Below are positions 1 to 11,437 of a stretch of 64,000 nt of DNA, in pieces. The notes beneath the pieces are model-generated. The model was given only the letters and a program-made list of their open reading frames with translations. It made no database searches and had not been told where the DNA came from. The stretch lies in the NCBI GenBank assembly GCA_028641055.1, contig CM054062.1, positions 142,642,682 through 142,706,681 on the forward strand. Direction: 5' to 3'. The stretch is from Alopecurus myosuroides. Taxonomy: Eukaryota; Streptophyta; Magnoliopsida; Poales; Poaceae. Both the position numbers and the translations under genes were made by a program. Each line of letters starts with the position of its first letter. The first letter of the stretch is position 1.

Positions 1-470
1 TGTGGTTTCCGCAGACTACGTTTCCGAGGATCCCCATGGTGGCTACTACGTGGAGTATGACGAGGCTGCTGACAAGTAGATAGCGGACCCGGGCAGGATC
101 CGAGACATCCTGGATGGGCTCCGTCTTTTCGTTTCCGGCCTCTTAGGCCTATTTGGATCTTGTCTGTACTCAGACACTTTGGATGCTTCCGCTGTGATGT
201 AATGATGAATTGTTGGGACATGTGTCCTCTAGATGATTGTATTTGCTATCTCTGCTCTAGTGAGAGCTATTTGCAACTTATTTCAATATTTTGTGTCTTA
301 GAGATATGTTGTGATATCACTTGTTCAAATGCCCTTGACGTACCATGTGTGTATGTTATGAAGTACGTCAACGGAAGTAGTCGGATTTCTATGGGATGGT
401 TTACGCAGACGATGGATAGTAGAGAATGGTTGTCACACATTTACGTGTTGGCCTGCTCATATTGAGATGC
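1..470 (+). mobile_element. LTR-tail-like fragment (element Y), right boundary unresolved
   Basis: This stretch begins with a short open frame ending in TAG at 77-79 and continues as T-rich non-coding sequence containing the phrase TCTTGTCTGTACTCAGAC. I associate that phrase, from memory, with the last few hundred bases of long grass Gypsy LTRs. The layout (acidic, Tyr-rich terminal peptide, stop, then about 350 bases of T-rich tail) matches the last kilobase of the LTRs of element E. It is probably the end of another long LTR inserted in the last exon of the antisense gene of element Z. No clean CA end or target-site duplication can be fixed because the other side lies outside the window; a CA at 459-460 is one candidate end. 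Confidence 0.4.
15..79 (+). other. Candidate terminal micro-exon inside an LTR tail
   Basis: A pyrimidine-rich stretch followed by CAG at 12-14 looks like a 3' splice site. After two bases completing a split codon, the frame reads DYVSEDPHGGYYVEYDEAAD, then one Lys and TAG. The same design (acceptor, AC finishing an Asp codon, acidic Tyr-rich peptide, stop) is seen in both LTRs of element E at 46477-46544 and 57083-57150. This is a candidate only: the upstream exons lie outside the window and no transcript is available. Confidence 0.35.
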
Positions 471-3400
471 GGGTGCCGGTATGCCCCGTAAGCCATTTGT
501 TCTACTGTTTAGCGGACTGTGAGTATCCTCTAGAAGTCCGGGTGCGACAGTAGACGTTAAGTCCGTGCCCAAGCCCTTAAGGCGCTGAAGCTGACCCTGC
601 ATGTTCGTAAAGCTGTCCTCAATCGAGGCCTTGGTATCCGTGGGCAGCCCTTTCTCTACTCGGACGTCTTGGGCCTTTGACAGGGCAGGTTTGCAAGCCG
701 AGCAGAGATCGGGGAAAATTTCTAAAAATGCTATCAAAAAAGATTAGAAAAGAAAGCAGCAAAGAGATGCAAATCGGTCAACAGAGAAGAAGAAGGAAAC
801 AGGAAGGCACAAAGATGCGAGAACTTACTGTTCAGGTCTCAGAGTAGCGATTGCAGCTTCCTCTTCCATGACTCCTCATCAGCAGCGTGGCGTTCTTCGA
901 CCCTCCAGAACTGGGCCAATTGGAGCATGAGATCCGAGTTGCTTTTCTTCAGCGTCTCACACTCCATCTCAAGGGCCCTTTGCTTAGCCTTGGCGGCTGC
1001 CTCCAACTTGTCCTTCTCGGCGGCTATGTCTATGACGTCAAGAAGGGCAGCCCTTAACTGGACCTGCAGCGACTCCATCTCGGTGGTGTATTGGCTCTTG
1101 AGCTCCACGGCTTGGCTTTCCAATTGCTGCTGCAACTCGGCGGGTTTCACGCAGTCAAGATGCTCTTCACGAAATTTCTTGTAATCTTCTGCGGAAGAGA
1201 AGGGCATGGTCAACAAATAGCAGAGAAGAAGGAGGAGAACAAGCCGAGAAGACGGCAACTTACCTTCCAACTTCTTAATGGTGGTCTCGGCATTTTCAAC
1301 AAAGATGTGACAATGCTTGTGCTCATGTGTCAGCGCCGCGATCTTGCCTGCAGAGTACAAGGAGTTAGAGCAGAAAGCAAAAACGGGCGTAAACACAAAA
1401 CGCATGAACCAAATAGCTAGAAGCTTACTCTCGAGCTTGGAAAGTTGAAGGGTACGAGCTAGGGCCTCCTTCTCGGTCACAGCATCACTTTTGCGTTCCA
1501 CTTCGTAGGCCTCAAGGCGTCGCTTCGCGATGCTATGATTCCAGAGCAGATGCCGATAAAGGGTCGTTCTCTTCAAAAGGCTATTGTGAGAAGCAGAAAG
1601 AAAAGGAGTTAGACAACGTTTTGAAGATTTGACCCGAGAAGACGGCAACTCGGTCGAGTACCCGCCTACTCGGCCCGAATCTCAGGGACTGGGTGATGGA
1701 TAAGAAGAAGAAGAAGAATAGAAGCAAAGAAAAGTGCAACTCGGAACAAGCAAGCAAAACTTACAGCATAGGTTTGCTCGAGGTCCTCTGCAGCTTTGCG
1801 GTGGACGAACAGCTTTGCGGCAAGAGTGCTGGTGGCGGACGAGATGGTCATAGGATTGTAGCCCATGTACGCCTTGTTCCAGTCGGTGCGCCAGTGGTCC
1901 AGCTTGCCCAAGGCCAGGCCATTTCAGGACTCGTTGCCAAGGAACGCGCTATTCCACTCAGCGTCAATAAAGCCTACCCGGTCGATGATCTGCTCGAGCC
2001 CCTTGGACACCACCTCGGTCTCCTGGATCTCGTGCGGGAAAATTGAAAGGGCCTTGTCCTTGGCCGGCAGCTTGGAATCCACAACCTGGGTCTGTTTGCC
2101 TTTTGTGTGAGCGAGCTGCTTCTCGGTCTTGTTCAGACCAATGCCATACTGTTTGCTCATCTGCACCATGTAAGGCGGGAAGATAGGCGGATCTTGAACG
2201 CTTGATCCCGCGGCTGCGCCTGCAGCGCTGCCGGAAGCACCAATGGTGAGCTGCCCACTCTTCGCGGCAGGCTTGGCAGTTGGTTTAGGTGGCGGCATCA
2301 CGACAGAATCTTGAGCAGCGCCACGCGAGGGATTCCTGCGGACGGGGGCGTCTGGCTGGGCAGCTTGCTTCTCGACGGCCTTCTTCTCGGCAGCTTGCTT
2401 CTCGATAGTTTTCTTCTCAGCAGCCTTCTTCTCAGCTGCATCTTTCTTGCCAGTAGCATTGGAAGCAGTTTTCTTTGTGGTCTGCTTGGCTGGAGGGCTG
2501 GCTGTGGTCTTGGTCTTCTTCACGGGCGGGGAGCTTGGCACAGTAGGAGGAGCAGCCTGTTGGGTAGGCGCCGCAGAGGGCTGGCTACCCGGCGTCGCGT
2601 CCGGCTGCGCGTGGCCTTGCAGGTTCTCATCCACCGCAGTTGTCTCAACCCGCTGCTCGGCAGCGGGATCTGGTTGTACGTCTCCTTGTTCGTCTACCCG
2701 CGGCTGGGCCGCGGGGTCGTCTCGGGCAGCAGCATCAGTGTCCTGCTGCTCCTGGCTCTCTTCCTGCCGCTCAAGGGCGGCACGATCTTGATGCTCGGTG
2801 GCTGGTTCTGTGTTCTCCCCAGTTGTGGCAGCTGGGGGAGAAGGGGGTCTCTCGTCGTGAGCAGCATCCTGCGCTTGTTGTTCCGCGCGGGCCTGCTGCT
2901 CCTACTCGGCGTCCTGGGTACCAGTGTCCATGCCCTGGACGTTGGTATCATCATCGTCTTCACCCTTCACGGGAGAGGGCGCACGCGCCCCGTCCCGCGC
3001 CGCGGTCTCGTCCTCATCAGAAAGGTTGATGAGCTCGTCGATGTCAATGGCGGATCGCTTCTTGGATTTGGAGGGAGCGGCAGCGGCATCAGCGTCCAAG
3101 GGGGCGCTGAAGAGAAAAAGGGATTCAGGAAAAGAAGAGAGAAAGAAGAAACCGAGAAGCAACGGTGGAATAAGGGATTCAAGAAAAGCAGCAACATCAG
3201 ATTACTACTTGGAAGAAAATAACTTACCCTGCACGAGAAGGGGGTGGCCGTCTCCCAGAGACCTTCTTGGTCTTCTTCTCGCCTTTCTTGGCCTTCTTGG
3301 CGGTGGGCTCCTGGGCACCACTGCCCGCCCTCTTCCGAGTGGTGGGTGCAGCAACCGCAAGCGGATCGATGTCGAGGGCGTCCTCGTCCTCTTCCTCAGC

Positions 3401-5021
3401 ATCAATATCATCTGTAGAGTTGAGGAGAAGAAAACAATTGAGAAACATAAAGAAACTAAGTTGCGCTACTCGCGACCAAAAAGGTGAACTCGGTCACCTT
3501 CCTCGTCGTCTTCGGACCAGTCCCGAATGGACGCATCGACATGATGCTTACCCGGCTGGACGGCATGAGGGATGCAGAGGGTGTCCGCGGTGTCGTAGGA
3601 GACCTCGTCGTCCTCCTTTCGATATTCGTGCCAGTTGGCCTTGAAGCGCTCCTCGCTCTCAGCGAGCTGGCGAGCAATGCGCTGGAGATATAAGCAAGCA
3701 ACACGAATCAGTTGAGCAGCGTAAGGGATTCTACCCGGGACGGGATGCAAGCACAAAGCATAACAGAGTAAGCGTCCTACTCAACGAGGCGTGCAAACAC
3801 AAAGCACATGAAGCCTAACAGATAGTAGCAAGTGTTCTACTCGGCCTGTAGTGCAAACATAAAGCACATGAAGCCTAAAGAGATACGGCTAAGCGTCCTA
3901 CTCAACGAGGCGTGCAAGCACAAAGCACATGAAGCCTAACAGATAGTAGCAAGTGTTCTACTCGGCATGTAGTGCAAACATAAAGCACATGAAGCCTAAA
4001 CAGATACAGCTAAGTGTCCTACTCGGAACAGAGTGCGGATGCTAAGCACACCAAGCTAAGAAGGCTATCTACTCGGAATCAATATGCAGGAAACAGGAGG
4101 AGAAGTATTAACCTGCTTGATTGGCTTCATGCCGCTGTACGGCACAAAGCCGTACTGCCAGTGGTCGGTGAGGCCGGTGCTCATGATGGAGCGCGCCCAG
4201 ACGGCCACATCCGCATTGCTGAGCTTGAACATGGTCGTCCGGGTGCAATCTCTATTGCCGCCCATGTAGCACATGAGGTGTGCGCAGCGCTGCAGCGGGA
4301 GCACTCGCCTGGAAATCCAGCAGGCGATGGGGTCGTCGTTCTTGAGCCCCTTCTCCTTTAGCTGGGCGAGGCGCGTGTTGATCTTCTTGATGTCACCTTC
4401 TAGCGCCGGCTTGAACCCCCAATTCTGCCCCGTAGGAGTCGAATTGGTCCACCGGGGGAGATTGATCTGGTCCACCGGGGGCTCGCCTTCCTTGACAGAG
4501 ATGTTCTTCACGTAGAAGAAGGTTCTCTGCCATTTGCGCACAGAGTCAAGGCCCTTGACCCGCGGATGGCTGGTCCCGCTGCGCTGCACCATCATGGCGC
4601 TGCCGGTCTCGGTCATGCCGCGGCTGCTATCTGTGCTACCCGGCTTGGCCTTGCTTTGCTTCCTGAAGAAGAAGTAGCGCGCCCAGGTCATCGGCGTGGG
4701 GCGCACGCCCAGGAACGCCTCGCACACCACGGCGTGGTATGCGAGCATCACCATTGCATTCGGCGGCAGGTGATGCGGCTGGATTCCGAAATGGTTGAGG
4801 AAGGAGCGGAAGAAATCTGATACTGGTAGCCCGAATCCCCGCGCGAAGTGTGCGAGGAACACCACGTGCTCGTCCGCCTCCGGAGTAGGGACGAGCTCGC
4901 CATCGGGATGCCGACAGCGGACGCCGGGAGGAACTCGCCGGGTGTTCACCAGCCACCGGCACTCGTATGTCGTGACGTTGGATCCAGCCCACCCGGCGCG
5001 GGCGTCATCGTCGCGATCCAT
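441..5021 (-). pseudogene. Z antisense gene: spliced Transposase_28-like / coiled-coil protein, three stops
   Basis: I read this as one minus-strand gene of eight exons: 5021-4113, 3681-3498, 3411-3228, 3106-1765, 1570-1429, 1347-1264, 1188-829 and 721-441. Every intron starts GT and ends AG on the minus strand, and the phases stay in register across all seven junctions. The start is the first ATG after a TATAAATA box. Exon 1 encodes the domain of the putative gypsy-type transposon family (Transposase_28-like; FARGFGLP, HFGIQPHHLPPN motifs). Exons 2-4 are acidic then Lys/Ala/Pro-rich, and exons 5-7 form a long coiled coil. In-frame stops lie at 2902-2904, 1924-1926 and 839-841, so it is a pseudogene. 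The last exon may run into foreign sequence near 441-470. Function is unknown; homologues lie in A and B. Confidence 0.7.
3740..4060. repeat. Minisatellite, about 60-bp units in a 121-bp dimer
   Basis: The phrase GCGTCCTACTCAACGAGGCG recurs with a 121-bp period (3772 and 3893). Each period holds two related half-units carrying CACAAAGCACATGAAGCCTAA or CATAAAGCACATGAAGCCTAA forms. Degenerate half-units flank the array on both sides. The array lies inside the first intron (3682-4112) of the Z antisense gene. Tandem arrays between pol and 3' LTR are known for Tat/Ogre-type elements. Confidence 0.85.
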
Positions 5022-5186
5022 CGAGCAGGAGAGGAAATTTGATGGTGATTTGGTGGAATTTGGCGGAAAGGACTGGCCTTTCGGCGCTGTGAGATGCACG
5101 GCGGCGAAGAGCTCGGTGGCGGCGGAGAAACAAAGGGGCAAAGGGAGAATGAAGGCAGGAAGGGGAAGAAGGAGTTACCGAGGGGG

Positions 5187-5194
5187 TATTTATA
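5187..5194 (-). promoter_or_regulatory. TATA box of Z antisense gene
   Basis: The minus strand reads TATAAATA, followed by a GC-rich leader that has no ATG until the gene's start codon at 5021 (166 bases downstream). The same octamer precedes the antisense genes of A and B. Confidence 0.65.
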
Positions 5195-5712
5195 TTTCCC
5201 CTCGGGTTGCCGTTACAATAGGAGATAGTGGGATCAGTTACGCACGGAGATCGTGCGGCGTGGGGTGTGTGGGCCGGTTAGAAACGCACACAGCGCAGGA
5301 CGCGCGCGTAACGGCCGCAATTGCTCCCACGACGTGATCGTGGGTAATTACTGCGCTTGATGGGACCTAACGGGCTAGTGGGCCCAGGCCGTGAAAACTG
5401 GGCGCGTGGCCTGTCAGATCCCGGGCACCGAGGCGTCGGGGGTGTGGTAGCGTGACACGTGCCCAGTTGCAGTACGAAAAGCCAGATTTTGCTCTGCCAC
5501 GCAGAGATTCTGATTGGAAATTTCGCTAAGTCTTTCTACTCGGCGACAGAGAAGAGAAATAGTCCTATTCGGGAGAGAAGAGACCTGAGCCAGAATTAGG
5601 GGGCTACTCGGAGGTTCTACTCAGCAACCTAAAGCTCAAAGGCAAGATTGGTTTTTAAGCTGGCAGAGCCCAGTGAACAAGTTCGCAGGACTCTACCAGC
5701 TTCGGGGACTAA

Positions 5713-6540
5713 TGTCGGGGGGTTACCCCCGAGTAGGGTAAAGGCAAGTGCTAAGGGCAAGATCTGAAGAGACGTTTGGCAGAGTAGCGGCTACCCGGTA
5801 CTCGCTACCCGGTCGTCCGCTATTCGGCCGTACACACTGATGGCCAGGAGGAAGAATCAAGGAAGTTATTCTCCTCCGAGTAGAGGAAGTGGTCCGAGTA
5901 GAAAAGGCGGTCTCCTACTCGGGCCAGAAGTCAAAAGGAGCCGTTCTGACACAGGATCCCGCGTATCCTGGGTCCGTACTAGGGCACTGTTCATCTACAG
6001 AGCGCGTGCTTATCCGCGCCAGGGTGTCAGCAGGGCGTCGCAGGTTAGGGGGGGCCTACCCCGTGACAGTGTCAGTGATAACAGATCAGTTTCTCGGTTC
6101 TGCGGAACGACTTTCCACACCGGACAAACTAGGAAGCCAAAGCTGTCAGCGAGAAGCTGGAAGTGTACAGTGTGCACACAATGTCGACATCTTGGCTGTA
6201 TCCGGTTGGGCACCAGTATATAAGGTGCCCTGCCTCCTCCTGCGCGAGGGACGACACGACTAAGGGCTACAGTCACCTAGAGAGGAGAGTGGCTACTCGG
6301 TTGTAAGAAACACTTGTACTGTGGCTACTCGGTGAGACACGAATATAAAGAGAGAAAGGCATGAGTAGGGGTTTTACCTCCACACGAGGGCCCTGAACCT
6401 GGGTAGATCCTGTTGTTTGCAGTGCTAGCTTCATACTCACGCGGCCACTCGCTGCGTGATCCCTCCCCGAGCTCCTCCAGCGTCCATCGTCCCCACATCT
6501 TTAGCCATCCTATGGCATCTGCCGTGACACCACCACGACA
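5713..6540 (+). repeat. 3' LTR of element Z (828 bp)
   Basis: It starts TGTCGGGGGGTTACCCCCGA right after a purine-rich CGGGGACTAA (polypurine tract) and ends GCCGTGACACCACCACGACA. The promoter is visible as TATATAAGG at 6217-6225, so U3 is about 500 bases. The start contains a short inverted repeat (GGGGGGTTACCCCC). Sequence after 6540 is gag coding of element A, which fixes the right edge. Confidence 0.85.
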
Positions 6541-6542
6541 CC

Positions 6543-7445
6543 CTACATGATGGCTTTGCCAAAGTTGGTCCAACATACCAAAAATATACCGGTAGTACAA
6601 ACCCGGATACCTAGCTCTCAGACTACTATACAGCCGTCCAGATCAACAGTGGGACAGACTTGGGAGCTGTAAAGTTTCTTCCCCTAATGTTACTGGATGG
6701 AGCCAGAGATTGGATCAATGGATTACCCTCCAGAACTGTCGACAGCTGGGATGATATGGCTCGAGTATTTACTCAGCATTTCCGGGGAACCTACAAATGC
6801 CCGAATAGCATCAACCAGCTAAATCGTTGCACCCAATTTGAGGACGAACCATACGTGGATTTCATCTCAAGATGGACGGCAATAAAGAATAGTTGCTCTG
6901 GAGTAACTGACGTTCAAGCAATGCATGCTTTCGTCAATGGCCTAAAACCCGGACTTGTACCGTTCATGATTGGTTCCAAAAAGCACAAAGATCTCGGATC
7001 TATGCTTACAACTGCCAATGAACACGCTGCAGCCGAGGACGACATCAGGGCAAGAGGAGGCAATATCGATACACTGATACAGGCCAAAAAGAACCCTCGC
7101 CCTGAGAAAAAAGGACCTCCAGATGCAGCACAAAAGCCCAAAGAGGTCAACATAGCCTTTGGAAGGGAAAATGGGAATAGGTGGAAAGGACGCAGTACCG
7201 AACCGATAAAATACACCAAAGAAAAGTGGGAGAAAATAAAGTCGGAAAACTATGTCCACCACTCGCAATTTGGGAAGCCCACCCATACTAACGCACAATG
7301 CCGCTTGAACAAGCATATGAAAGGCAGTGCAGGATCCGGAAACAAAAGGAAGAATTCCAAGAGGAAGTTTTCCAAGCAAAAGCCAGAAGCTGAGAAAGAA
7401 GACAGTGAATCGGACACTGACGAAAAAATCCAGGAACAACAGTGA
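6543..7445 (+). pseudogene. gag: gag of element A, 5'-truncated
   Basis: The open frame begins directly at the end of Z's LTR and encodes a Retrotrans_gag-type core with GAVKFLPLMLLDGARDWING, QHFRGTYKCPNSINQLN and FEDEPYVDFISRW, followed by a Lys/Glu-rich basic tail. Gag forms the particle that packages element RNA. A TAG at 6612-6614 and the TGA at 7443-7445 break the frame. Past the TGA the same frame stays gag/pol-like until about 7491, where a one-base loss shifts it. Together with the single gag-protease frame in B, this suggests gag and pol were once one frame. The N-terminal part was separated from the rest by insertion of Z. Confidence 0.8.
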
Positions 7446-7480
7446 AAAGGCGAGCCTAAGTTTCCGAGAGTTGATGCAGA

Positions 7481-8227
7481 ATGCTTCGAGAAATAAACGC
7501 GGTTGCCCCTACAACCCCGAAATTCTTGAAGTACTCAAACACACCAATTACCTGGGATCAGTCCGATCATCCCGGAAATATCCCTAAACCCGGCGCACAA
7601 GCTCTAATCGTAAGTCCTATTGTTCAAAACATTAGGCTAAAAAGAGTGCTGATGGATGGAGGATCCAGCATTAACATAATGTACCTGGATACACTGAAGC
7701 ATCTGCGAATCTCGGAGACCCAGCTCAACCACAGCAACATACGTTTTCACGGCATCGTCCCTGGCGGACAAGCACGATCCCTAGGAGAAATTTCCCTAGA
7801 TGTAACCTTTGGAGACAAAGATCACTTCCGGCAAGAAAAAGTATCCTTCGAGGTTGTGTCGTTCGAAAGCGTGTATCACGCGATACTCGGACGTCCAGCT
7901 TTTGCCAAATTCATGGCAAGATCATGTTATATTTATAACAAGCTGAAGATGCCAGGGCCCAAAGGAGGAGTAATCACCATATCTGGAGACTTCAAGTTGG
8001 CAAACGAGCTGGAAAAAGAAAACGCCCTTTGCGCTGAGAAAGTCATAGCAAAGGAAGAGTTGAAAGAGTTGGCCAAAGAGGTATCGCCGACAGAAATGCC
8101 GGCAGGCAAAGAAAGTCGGAAGCCTGCAGATAGCTTCAAGGCTTCCGAGTACACAAGACAGGTAATCCTAGATCCCAAAGATCCGACAAAATTTGTCGTT
8201 GTGGGAACTGGGATGACCGACAAATAG
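7481..8227 (+). pseudogene. Protease region of element A pol
   Basis: The frame carries the linker signature TPITWDQSDHPGNIPKPGA and the aspartic protease active site LMDGGSSINIM (about residues 56-66 of this segment), then FHGIVPG and YHAILGRPAFAKFMA, both typical of Tat-type polyproteins. The enzyme would cut the Gag-Pol polyprotein in the particle. A TAG at 8225-8227 interrupts the frame just before reverse transcriptase; the frame itself continues unchanged after it. B has a homologous, open protease domain. Confidence 0.8.
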
Positions 8228-9523
8228 GAAAGCGACCTCATCAAGTTCCTCCGTGAGAACTGGGATATTTTTGCTTGGTGTCCAGCGGACATGCCAGGCG
8301 TACCCAGGGAACTTGCTGACCATCAACTTAAGGTGATTCCAGGATCCAAACCCGTCAAGCAAGGTCTCCGGCGATTTGATGGAAGAAGACGGAAGGCTAT
8401 TGGCAAGGAGATTATCCGGCTTTTGGCAGCAGATTTTATTCGGGAAGTTATACATACTGAATGGTCAGCAAATCCAGTATTAGTCCCGAAGAAAGATACT
8501 ACTACCCTTAGGATGTGTATAGATTACACCGGCCTGAACAAACTGTGTCCAAAAGATAGGTTTGCATTACCGCAAATCGATCAAATAATAGATGCCACTG
8601 CAGTCTCTGAGCTTTTATGCTTTTTGGATGCATATTCCGGATATCATCAAATACGCATGAAAAAGGAAGATCAAATCAAAACTTCGTTCATAACCGCCTA
8701 TGGGACGTACTATTACATAACCATGCCATTTGGCCTGAAGAACGCAGGTGCAACCTACCAGCGTTGCATGCAACGGTGTTTGCATAGTCAGATTGGCAAA
8801 AATGTCCATGTTTACGTGGACGACATTGCTGTCGTAACCAAGGAAAAAGAAACACTCCTTGAGGGTTTGCGAGAAACCTTCGAAAATTTGCGTGCTTATA
8901 AAATGAAGTTAAATCCATTAAAGTGCGTATTCGGGGTTCCCTCGGGAAAACTTCTAGGTTTCATCGTTTCTCATAGAGGAATAGAAGTAAACCCGGAAAA
9001 GATCAAAGCAATCTTAAACATCTCCAAGCCTAAGTGTGTCAAAGATGTGCAAAGGTTGACGGGTTCCGCTGCAGCCGTTAGCAGGTTTATCAGCCGGTTA
9101 GGGGACAAAGCTCTGCCACTATACAAATTGTTGAAGAAATCCGACAAATTTGAGTGGACAGAGGAGGCAGATGCAGCGCTAACCTAGTTGAAGGAAACTT
9201 TGATGAAAGCTCCGATTTTGGCATCCCCAAAAGACGAAGAACCTATGTCATTGTACCTTACGGCTACAAACCGGGTTATTAGTGCAGTAATTGTTGTGGA
9301 AAGGAAGAAAGACGAACAAAGCATACCAGATCAGCATCTGGTATATTACGTAAGTGAAGTTTTCTTCGAGTCCAAACAAAGGTATCCACACTATAAAAAA
9401 CTGGCATATAGCGTATTTTTCGCATCTAGAAAACTTCGCCATTACTTCCAAGGACATTCCATAACAGTGGTATGCAAAGCGCCACTAGGGGATATAATAA
9501 ACAATGCGGAAGCGACTGGTTGA
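8228..9523 (+). pseudogene. Reverse transcriptase and first RNase H of element A
   Basis: Motifs in order are WSANPVLVPKKDTTTLRMCI, DRFALPQIDQIID, FLDAYSGYHQI, MPFGLKNAGATYQRCM and the catalytic VYVDDIAV near 8811-8834, then LGFIVSHRGIEVNPEKI. This is a complete Ty3/Gypsy reverse transcriptase, which copies element RNA into cDNA. Downstream is the connection/RNase H region (SKQRYPHYKKLAYSV, RKLRHYF). Stop codons at 9185-9187 (TAG) and 9521-9523 (TGA) break an otherwise continuous frame; each is one transition from a sense codon. Confidence 0.85.
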
Positions 9524-9631
9524 GTAGCCAAATGGGGCATCGAGCTAGCAACATTCGACATTAAGTACCAGCCTAGGAAGACAATAAAATCCCAGGTTCT
9601 GGCAGATTTTGTTGCCGACTGGACGGAAGCA

Positions 9632-11437
9632 ATGGAAAAAACACCGATGCCAGAGTCCGAGTACTGGATCATGCACTTTGACGGATCCAAGATGAAGGAG
9701 GGCGCTGGAGCTGGTGTAGTCCTAAAATCCCCTAAAGGAGATACAATGGAGTATGTATTACAAATACACTTCAACGCCAGTAATAATGTGGCAGAATACG
9801 AAGCTCTGCTTCACGGCTTGCATATCGCAAAGGAAATAGGTGTCAAGCACATCCTATGCTATGGCGACTCAGATTTGGTACAGCACCAGCTCAACCAAAC
9901 TTGGGACGCCAAAAGCCCTACAATGGCCGAATACCGGAGAACGGTGGACAAGTTTGCCATCTGTTTCTTTGGATTCGAAGTGCTCCATGTTAAAAGGGAG
10001 GAAAATTGTAATGCGGATGCCTTAGCCCGCATGGGATCAGAAAGGGTAAAAACCCTACCACCAGGTGTATTCGTCCAACATTTGTACGAACCATCGATAA
10101 AAGGAGGAGATGTTGATTATCCTCTGGCTTCCGAGTCAATTGAAGTCATGCTCGTTAACCCGGATTGGACAATCCCATATTTAAACTTCTTAGTTGATCA
10201 GAAGTACCCGGATGGAGCAGACGAAGTCTTGCAAAGACAGATTCAGCGTCGATGCAAAGGATACATGGTAATTAATAATTACCTGTATAAACGCAGCACT
10301 GCCGGAATTTTTCTGCGATGTATTTCACCAGAAGAAGGACGAGAAATCCTGCAAGAAATCCATGCCGGAGATTGCGGACACCATGCTCAATCAAAAATCA
10401 TAGTCAAAAAAGCATTCCGTGCAGGGTTTTTCTGGCTAACAGCCAAGACAGACGCTGAGCACATAGTAAACACATGTGCAGGGTGTCAATATTACGCCAA
10501 GCAGACAAATATGCCAGCCCAAGCACTCAAAACTATCCCCATTACATGGCCGTTTACGGTCTGGGGGCTAGATATGATGGGACCATTCAAAACTGCAAGA
10601 GGCGGACTTACACATCTACTCGTTGCAGTGGATAAATATACCAAGTGGGTGGAAGCCAAACCCATAAAAAAACTTGTAGGTGTAACTGCCAGAAATTTCA
10701 TCATTGACATAGTCATGAGATATGGCGTTCCACACAGCATAATAACCGACAACGGGACAAATTTCTCCATTGGACAGTTGGCAAAATATTGCCGACAAAC
10801 GGGAATTCGCCTAGATCTCGCATCTGTGGCACACCCGCAATCCAATGGTCAGGTTGAAAGAATGAATAGCTCAATCTTACAAGGAATACGCCCAAGACTC
10901 GAATCTCCTCTTCATAGAGCAGCTGGGGCATGGGTAGAGGAGCTACCTTCCGTGCTTTGGAGCATTCGAACAACACCAAATAGGTCAACTGGGCAAACCC
11001 CGTTTTTCCTAGTTTATGGTGCAGAAGCAATTCTTCCATCGGACATGATCCATGATAGCCCAAGAGTGCAGTATTTCGATGAATCAGATGCCGAAAGCGC
11101 ACGACAGGATGCCGTCGATCTCTTAGAAGAGGAACGAGAACTTGTGCTTCAAAGATCCGCCATCTATCAGCAAGGTTTACGACGCTATCATAGTCGGAAA
11201 ATCAGGCATCGTTCTTTTAAAGAAGGTGACCTAGTGCTAAGATTGGTGCAGCAAAGAAAGCACAAACTGGCCCCAGTATGGGAAGGACCATTCGTCATAA
11301 GTAAAGCCATGAAGAATGGATCATATTATCTTGTAGACATTCGAGATACGGAAGATGATCCCGAGAAGCCGAATCGCAAAAGAAAGAGAAAGATATATGA
11401 TGAACTAGGAGAGACAAAGAGGCCCTGGAGTATCTAG
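9632..11437 (+). pseudogene. Second RNase H and integrase of element A
   Basis: This 601-codon open segment is in the same frame as the upstream pol pieces. It starts with a second RNase H of the archaeal-like type (MHFDGSKMKEGAGAGVVL, NNVAEYEALLHGL, GDSDLVQHQL, NCNADALARM). The integrase follows: zinc-binding HAGDCGHH...CAGCQYY near 10361-10495, catalytic Asp in GLDMMGPF near 10566, Asp in ITDNGTNF near 10741 and Glu in GQVERMN near 10846. A C-terminal KEGDLVLRL / LAPVWEGPFVI region follows. The D,D,E triad is present. Two RNase H domains are a known hallmark of the Tat lineage. It ends TAG at 11435-11437. This piece is open, but the polyprotein upstream is not. Confidence 0.88.

Larger units (their letters stand above)
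470..6540 (+). mobile_element. Element Z: Tat-like Gypsy LTR retrotransposon, 3' part only
   Basis: The visible part holds a degenerate antisense multi-exon gene (441-5021), its promoter region, about 500 bases with no coding signal (5195-5712), a polypurine stretch ending in GGGGACTAA, and an 828-bp 3' LTR (5713-6540). The gag-pol half and 5' LTR would lie to the left of the window. Placement in the Tat-like group rests on the antisense Transposase_28-like gene between pol and 3' LTR, and on LTR termini resembling those of A and B (TGTCGG start shared with A; CCACGACA end shared with B). It is inserted in the gag of element A: gag coding resumes directly at 6541. Confidence 0.75.

Noticed and set aside
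160..465. 101-codon Cys-rich plus-strand frame
   Set aside because: No homology recognised; it lies in T-rich LTR-tail sequence, does not start at a plausible ATG context and has no splice or promoter signal.
2311..3222. Long plus-strand frame rich in Leu, Ser and Gly
   Set aside because: It is the opposite-strand shadow of exon 4 of the Z antisense gene, which has coherent Lys/Ala/Pro composition and splice borders; the plus frame has neither motif nor context.
3740..4060. CRISPR-like repeat array
   Set aside because: Units are head-to-tail diverged copies without unique spacers of constant size, and this is a plant genome; it is a minisatellite.
4065..5141. Longer N-terminus for the Z antisense protein from about 5141
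   Set aside because: That start would be TTG; the first ATG after the TATA box is 5021, matching the arrangement in A.
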